A DNA stretch of 18,963 nt from CAYNYI01 sp964401455 (GTDB lineage: Bacteria; Fibrobacterota; OXYB2-FULL-49-7; CAYNYI01). The DNA is taken from the NCBI GenBank assembly GCA_964401455.1, contig CAYNYI010000061.1, forward strand, positions 1 to 18,963, given 5' to 3'. The notes under the pieces were generated by a model. The model was given only the letters and a program-made list of their open reading frames with translations. It made no database searches and was not told the origin of the DNA. The position numbers and the translations under genes are program-made. Shown piece after piece: positions 15,390 to 18,963 of the stretch (the first letter of the stretch is position 1; every line of letters begins with the position of its first letter).

Positions 15390-15419
15390 TTGTAATGCGT
15401 TTTCGTTTTTGACTATATT
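15390..15419 (+). promoter_or_regulatory. Putative promoter of the AsmA-like gene
   Basis: TTGTAA (15390-15395), an 18-base spacer and TATATT (15414-15419) lie in the 143-base gap after prs. The start would be near 15426, about 34 bases before the GTG at 15460. The spacer length and -10 box are the same as those before the helical protein gene. Confidence 0.45.
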
Positions 15420-15447
15420 AGATTCCTAACAGATCGATTTCTTTTCC

Positions 15448-15453
15448 GGGAGG
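15448..15453 (+). promoter_or_regulatory. Ribosome binding site that decides the GTG start
   Basis: GGGAGG directly abuts the ATG at 15454, leaving no spacer, but lies six bases before the in-frame GTG at 15460. Other genes in the window have spacers of about five to nine bases, so the GTG is the more likely start. Confidence 0.55.
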
Positions 15454-15459
15454 ATGAGG

Positions 15460-18400
15460 GTGAAAAAGATATTTAAAGTCATTTCTATTGCGTTAGTCTG
15501 TATTGCGGTTATCCTGATTGCCGCTTCAATAATATTAAACCGTATGTTTCCGTCCGAGAAAATCATGAAAATGGTTTCCCCTGAAATTTCTAAAATTCTT
15601 AAACGCGATGTAGAGATAAAAGATGCCGGAATAAATGTCTTTCCCTTTTTCGGGGTTAAAGTGACCGGACTTGATATTTCAAGCACCCAAAACACCACTG
15701 TCCTTGATACCGCCGTTAATCTTGGTTCTCTTCTCTCCTTGCGAATGATAGACCCCATTGATGCGAAAATCGTTGTGAACGGGAAAAAAATAAAAGCGCC
15801 CTGGAAAGTTAATCCTCTTTTTTCAAAAGGTGATACTGTCGTGATTTCCCGAAGAGGATTCACGGAGGATAAATCTCTTTTCAGGATAGAAAACTTTATA
15901 TTAAAAGTAGGTGTAATTCCTCTGTTAAAGGGTGAACTTTCAGTAAAAAAGATTCTTCTCGATAAAATGGTTGTCTTTGCAGAAAAAGATGAGACCGGCT
16001 CCTTTAATTTTGATGATATCGCGTCTTCTCCGGATACAGCCGAAAATAAAGCAGATATTCCTGACACCACAAAACCCGGCCGGGCTACCGGCCTTCCGAT
16101 AGCTTTTCGTTTAGAAAATTTTGAAATAAGAGATGCTTCTGTTGTTTTTCGTGATCGCAATGAAAAAATGGAAATTGAACTTGGAGATATAGATCAGGAT
16201 GTCTCTGTTGCTGCTGACAAAAATCTTGAGAAAATTTCTACTGTCGGTTTGCTTGAAATCAAGCATATTGCTGTTAGCGGGACGGGGCTGCCGGTTTCGA
16301 AATCCGGAATGAATTTTTCAGTTTCACATGATCTCAAATTAAATCTGGCTTCCGGCGATATGCAAATAAATGAAATCAGAGCCGGATTCCAAAAAAACCT
16401 TTTAATTTTAAAAGGGACTGTAAATGATTTTGATAAACCTGAGGGGAAAGCGGACATCCGTGTATATACAAATAAAATAAAAATGGCCGATCTTCTTGAG
16501 GAAATTCCTGCAGCTTTAAGTCCAGAAATAGAAAAATTAAAAGCAGCCGGTTATGCACAGCTAAAATTATCGGTTAAAGGTAATATTGCTGACCCTCAAG
16601 GTAAACCGCCGGAAATCGACGGGGCGATTATAATGAGAGATATCTCATTCAGCTATTCGGGACTTTCTGAGTCTTTGAATTCTCTCAGGGGGGATATAAA
16701 CTTTACTGAAAATTCTGTCAAAATACCTGACTTTTCTTTCAAACTTGGCGATAATCCTTTTGAAATTAAAGCAGAAGTAAACGATTTTAAAAAGCCGTAT
16801 ATTGACTTTTCACTGAATCAGGATCTTGATCTTGGAATTATTAAGAATCTTGTCGCTCTTCCCGAGGGAACCGGGATTTCCGGCAGAATTAAAACAGACA
16901 TTAAAGCTTCCGGGCGTGTGAATCCTGACAATCCGCTCTCTGTTAAAGTAAAAGGTATCACCGAAATTGTAAATATAAGCGCGACCGCTCCGCCCGTAAA
17001 GAAACCGGTTAAAATTAACGGAAGGCTTACATTTGAAAACAACCGCATTGAACTCTCAGGCTTTCGTACAGATATCGGGAAATCCTCTGTTACAGTTAAT
17101 ATGAGTATACGCGATTATTTTGCAGCCGTTTTCCCGGAGCTTTACGGTCAAAAACCTGTAAAAATAATATATTCAATGAATTCTCCATTGTGGGATCTCA
17201 ATGAAATTCTGGGGCTTTCTGTCTCAGATATTACCGGTGGGAAAAGCGAAGGAAATGAGATCGTTCAGGATCCCGAAGAGCCGGAAGGCAGAGGAGAGAT
17301 TTCGGATGATCCGATCATAATTCCGGAAATTCCGCCTGTTGTTTTCAATGGCAGGGTAAGGTTCGCAAAGATACAGGCTTTAACCATTCCGGTTACAAAT
17401 GCCTCTGTTGATATAAACTATTCAGATGGTAAATTATTTACCGGGATGGAGGCTTTCTTATTTACCGGAAAGATATCGGAAAAATTTGATCTGGATATAT
17501 CCGATAAAACTGATATGAAAATAAGAAACAGATTTAGCTCTGAAAAGATGGAAGCGAATGATTTTATATCCGGTTTGAATGACTTGATAACCGAGGAAAA
17601 AGGTATTTTCTCCTCACTGAAAAATATGGATAATACCATATTCGGAAAATCAGACATAAACTCTGATATCAGAACACATGGTATAACACCGGCGGAACTT
17701 AAAAAGTCGCTGGACGGGGATATAAACATGTCTGCCTATAATGGAGAGATAAGGAATGCAGCCATTATTTCAGGACTGTCGGAAGGTGTTCCTGAAGCTC
17801 TCAGGAAATATCTGCCTGATTTGAAAAACCTTAAATTTAACCGTATGGATCTTGAGATCAAAATTCGCGATGAAAATCTAATCATCGAAGATTTTAAAGT
17901 GCGTTCTTCAAGAATGGATTTAGCATCAAGCGGCAAAGTCAGCTTTGAAACAGTTTTGGATATCCAGACTGACTGCCGATTCGGAAAAAGAAGCTCTTCT
18001 GCGATTGTTTCCGCCCAGAATAAGATCAAAAATTCCGCCCAAAAAGGACTTCAATCGTTGGCAGGCGGTAATGAATTATTATCCGAAGCCGCCGAGGCGG
18101 CCGGAGACCGGATGCAGGGCATTCCGGTGGATAAGGACGGCAGGGTTACAGCGCGTATCGGGACAAAAGGACCTCTCGATGATCTGAAATACAGTTTCGA
18201 AGGATTTAAATCAGGGAATGCCGGAAAAAGAGAGGGCGGGGCAAATAAAAGCTCCCTTGAAGCTGTCCATAATAAAGCCCGCGACAAGGCAGCGGCGGCT
18301 CGAGAAGAAATTGAAAAAAAGGTTGAGGAGAAAAAAGAAGAAGTAAAAAAAGAAGTCAGAGTGCGTACCAGGAAAGGCATAGAAAAGGTCCGGAAAGAAA

Positions 18401-18465
18401 CTGATAAAGCTAAAAAAGCGGTTGAAAAGAAGGGGAAAGAAGCTTTAAAGAACCTTGGCTTCTAA
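15460..18465 (+). CDS. AsmA-family protein with charged C-terminal tail
   Basis: A protein of 1001 residues (1003 from the ATG at 15454). It has an N-terminal membrane anchor (about 8-27) and then a long, beta-rich periplasmic region. The first part (ILKRDVEIKDAGINVFPFF and GVKVTGLDIS) is typical of AsmA proteins, and the segment at about 630-915 resembles AsmA C-terminal domains (VVFNGRVRFAKIQALTIPV, then DINMSAYNGEIRNA and SGKVSFETVLDI). AsmA-like proteins are thought to be bridge-like lipid carriers between inner and outer membrane, affecting phospholipid and LPS balance. Residues about 931-1001 are an unusual Lys/Glu/Ala-rich tail predicted to be one long helix. The size is above E. coli AsmA (617) and near the range of YhdP/TamB-type relatives. 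A FecR-domain gene follows after 21 bases. Confidence 0.85.
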   Translation: MKKIFKVISIALVCIAVILIAASIILNRMFPSEKIMKMVSPEISKILKRDVEIKDAGINVFPFFGVKVTGLDISSTQNTTVLDTAVNLGSLLSLRMIDPIDAKIVVNGKKIKAPWKVNPLFSKGDTVVISRRGFTEDKSLFRIENFILKVGVIPLLKGELSVKKILLDKMVVFAEKDETGSFNFDDIASSPDTAENKADIPDTTKPGRATGLPIAFRLENFEIRDASVVFRDRNEKMEIELGDIDQDVSVAADKNLEKISTVGLLEIKHIAVSGTGLPVSKSGMNFSVSHDLKLNLASGDMQINEIRAGFQKNLLILKGTVNDFDKPEGKADIRVYTNKIKMADLLEEIPAALSPEIEKLKAAGYAQLKLSVKGNIADPQGKPPEIDGAIIMRDISFSYSGLSESLNSLRGDINFTENSVKIPDFSFKLGDNPFEIKAEVNDFKKPYIDFSLNQDLDLGIIKNLVALPEGTGISGRIKTDIKASGRVNPDNPLSVKVKGITEIVNISATAPPVKKPVKINGRLTFENNRIELSGFRTDIGKSSVTVNMSIRDYFAAVFPELYGQKPVKIIYSMNSPLWDLNEILGLSVSDITGGKSEGNEIVQDPEEPEGRGEISDDPIIIPEIPPVVFNGRVRFAKIQALTIPVTNASVDINYSDGKLFTGMEAFLFTGKISEKFDLDISDKTDMKIRNRFSSEKMEANDFISGLNDLITEEKGIFSSLKNMDNTIFGKSDINSDIRTHGITPAELKKSLDGDINMSAYNGEIRNAAIISGLSEGVPEALRKYLPDLKNLKFNRMDLEIKIRDENLIIEDFKVRSSRMDLASSGKVSFETVLDIQTDCRFGKRSSSAIVSAQNKIKNSAQKGLQSLAGGNELLSEAAEAAGDRMQGIPVDKDGRVTARIGTKGPLDDLKYSFEGFKSGNAGKREGGANKSSLEAVHNKARDKAAAAREEIEKKVEEKKEEVKKEVRVRTRKGIEKVRKETDKAKKAVEKKGKEALKNLGF

Positions 18466-18486
18466 GACAGCTATTTTTTATTTGCC

Positions 18487-18963
18487 ATGAAAAATTTTAT
18501 ACTCTATTTTATCATATTTCTGGTTGCTCTTGGAGCTGGTTTTTTCGCTGCAGGACGTTTTTTCGGGAGGTCCGGGGCAGCGATAACTCCTTCTGACAAA
18601 ACAGGGAGTATTGCAACCACGGACACTTCGGCTCTGGATGACAGCCTGGAAACAGGTTCGGATTTAAATCCTGTTATTAAATTCATTGTCGGCAGAGCGG
18701 GTATTGTTCGTGGAGAAGAAAAAATTAAGGCCCGGATAGGAATGAGTCTCCGTGATAAAGACTCGGTGGCCGTTTTCCCTGAGTCGCGGATAGAGATTTA
18801 TTTTAATGAGGATGATATTCTTGTTGTTGATGAAAAATCCAGACTCAGGCTTGATTTTGATTTGATCGAGGAAGAAAGAAAAGAGGCCATAGTCAATCTT
18901 GTTAAAGGTCGGGTTTTTGCGGATATCAAAAGAATTGTCACAGGTAACGGTGATTTTGTTGTC
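18487..18963 (+). CDS. Membrane-anchored FecR-domain protein (3' partial)
   Basis: The frame is open from the ATG at 18487 to the window edge: 159 codons without a stop. Residues 4-22 are a hydrophobic segment (FILYFIIFLVALGAG core) that is a signal anchor or uncleaved signal. Residues 27-58 are a Ser/Thr/Asp-rich linker. From about 62 a FecR-type domain begins (VIKFIVGRAGIVRGEE, SVAVFPESRIEIYFNEDD) and continues to NLVKGRVFADIKR (137-149) and GDFVV at the edge. It is related to the protein at 4317-5039 but differs in having a membrane anchor and a linker. No Shine-Dalgarno is visible before the ATG. It lies 21 bases after the AsmA-like gene and is likely in its operon. The end is outside the window. 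Confidence 0.75.
   Translation, partial: MKNFILYFIIFLVALGAGFFAAGRFFGRSGAAITPSDKTGSIATTDTSALDDSLETGSDLNPVIKFIVGRAGIVRGEEKIKARIGMSLRDKDSVAVFPESRIEIYFNEDDILVVDEKSRLRLDFDLIEEERKEAIVNLVKGRVFADIKRIVTGNGDFVV

Noticed and set aside
1..18963. CRISPR arrays, tRNA or rRNA genes, insertion sequences, prophage genes
   Set aside because: No regularly spaced repeats, cloverleaf-like sequences, transposase motifs or phage proteins were seen.

Overview
The window looks like a chromosomal segment of a Gram-negative, probably anaerobic bacterium of moderate-to-low GC. The envelope genes (Wzz-like, Wza/SLBB-like, O-antigen ligase/polymerase-like and AsmA-like) point to an outer membrane, and a close match to anaerobic sulfatase-maturating radical SAM enzymes points to anaerobic life. 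The gene mix and protein style would fit the FCB superphylum (Fibrobacterota/Chitinivibrionia-like), but that placement is a guess. No rRNA, tRNA, CRISPR, transposase or phage gene was seen. Coding density is high, and no stretch above about 150 bases lacks a gene.

Region 1 (1-5099, plus strand) reads as one transcription unit: the 3' part of a long acidic, repeat-containing protein with a TPR-like end and a lysine-rich tail; an M24 Xaa-Pro-type peptidase; accB and accC (biotin carboxyl carrier protein and biotin carboxylase of acetyl-CoA carboxylase); and an exported FecR-domain protein. It closes with a good intrinsic terminator. The elongation factor P gene often found between pepP and accB is absent.

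Region 2 (5150-9527) holds three surface-polysaccharide genes without glycosyltransferases: a Wzy/WaaL-type membrane protein (minus), a Wzz-type chain-length protein (plus) and an SLBB-repeat export protein (minus). The last two converge with one base between their stop codons.

Region 3 (9631-13725, plus strand) is a tightly overlapping set: an exported multi-domain thioredoxin/DsbA-like protein, an anSME-type radical SAM/SPASM enzyme (4-base overlap), and the AAA+ ATPase RarA (8-base overlap). The thioredoxin-like protein carries two CxPxR sequences, the minimal target motif of anaerobic sulfatase maturases. No sulfatase gene lies in the window, so a maturase-substrate pair that is not a sulfatase is possible. 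This is the most interesting observation here.

Region 4 (13737-18963, plus strand) has a helical protein of unknown function, prs (PRPP synthetase), a 1001-residue AsmA-family protein with a lysine/glutamate-rich tail, and the start of a second FecR-domain protein that runs off the window. Three putative promoters in regions 2-4 share an 18-base spacer and a near-consensus -10 box.
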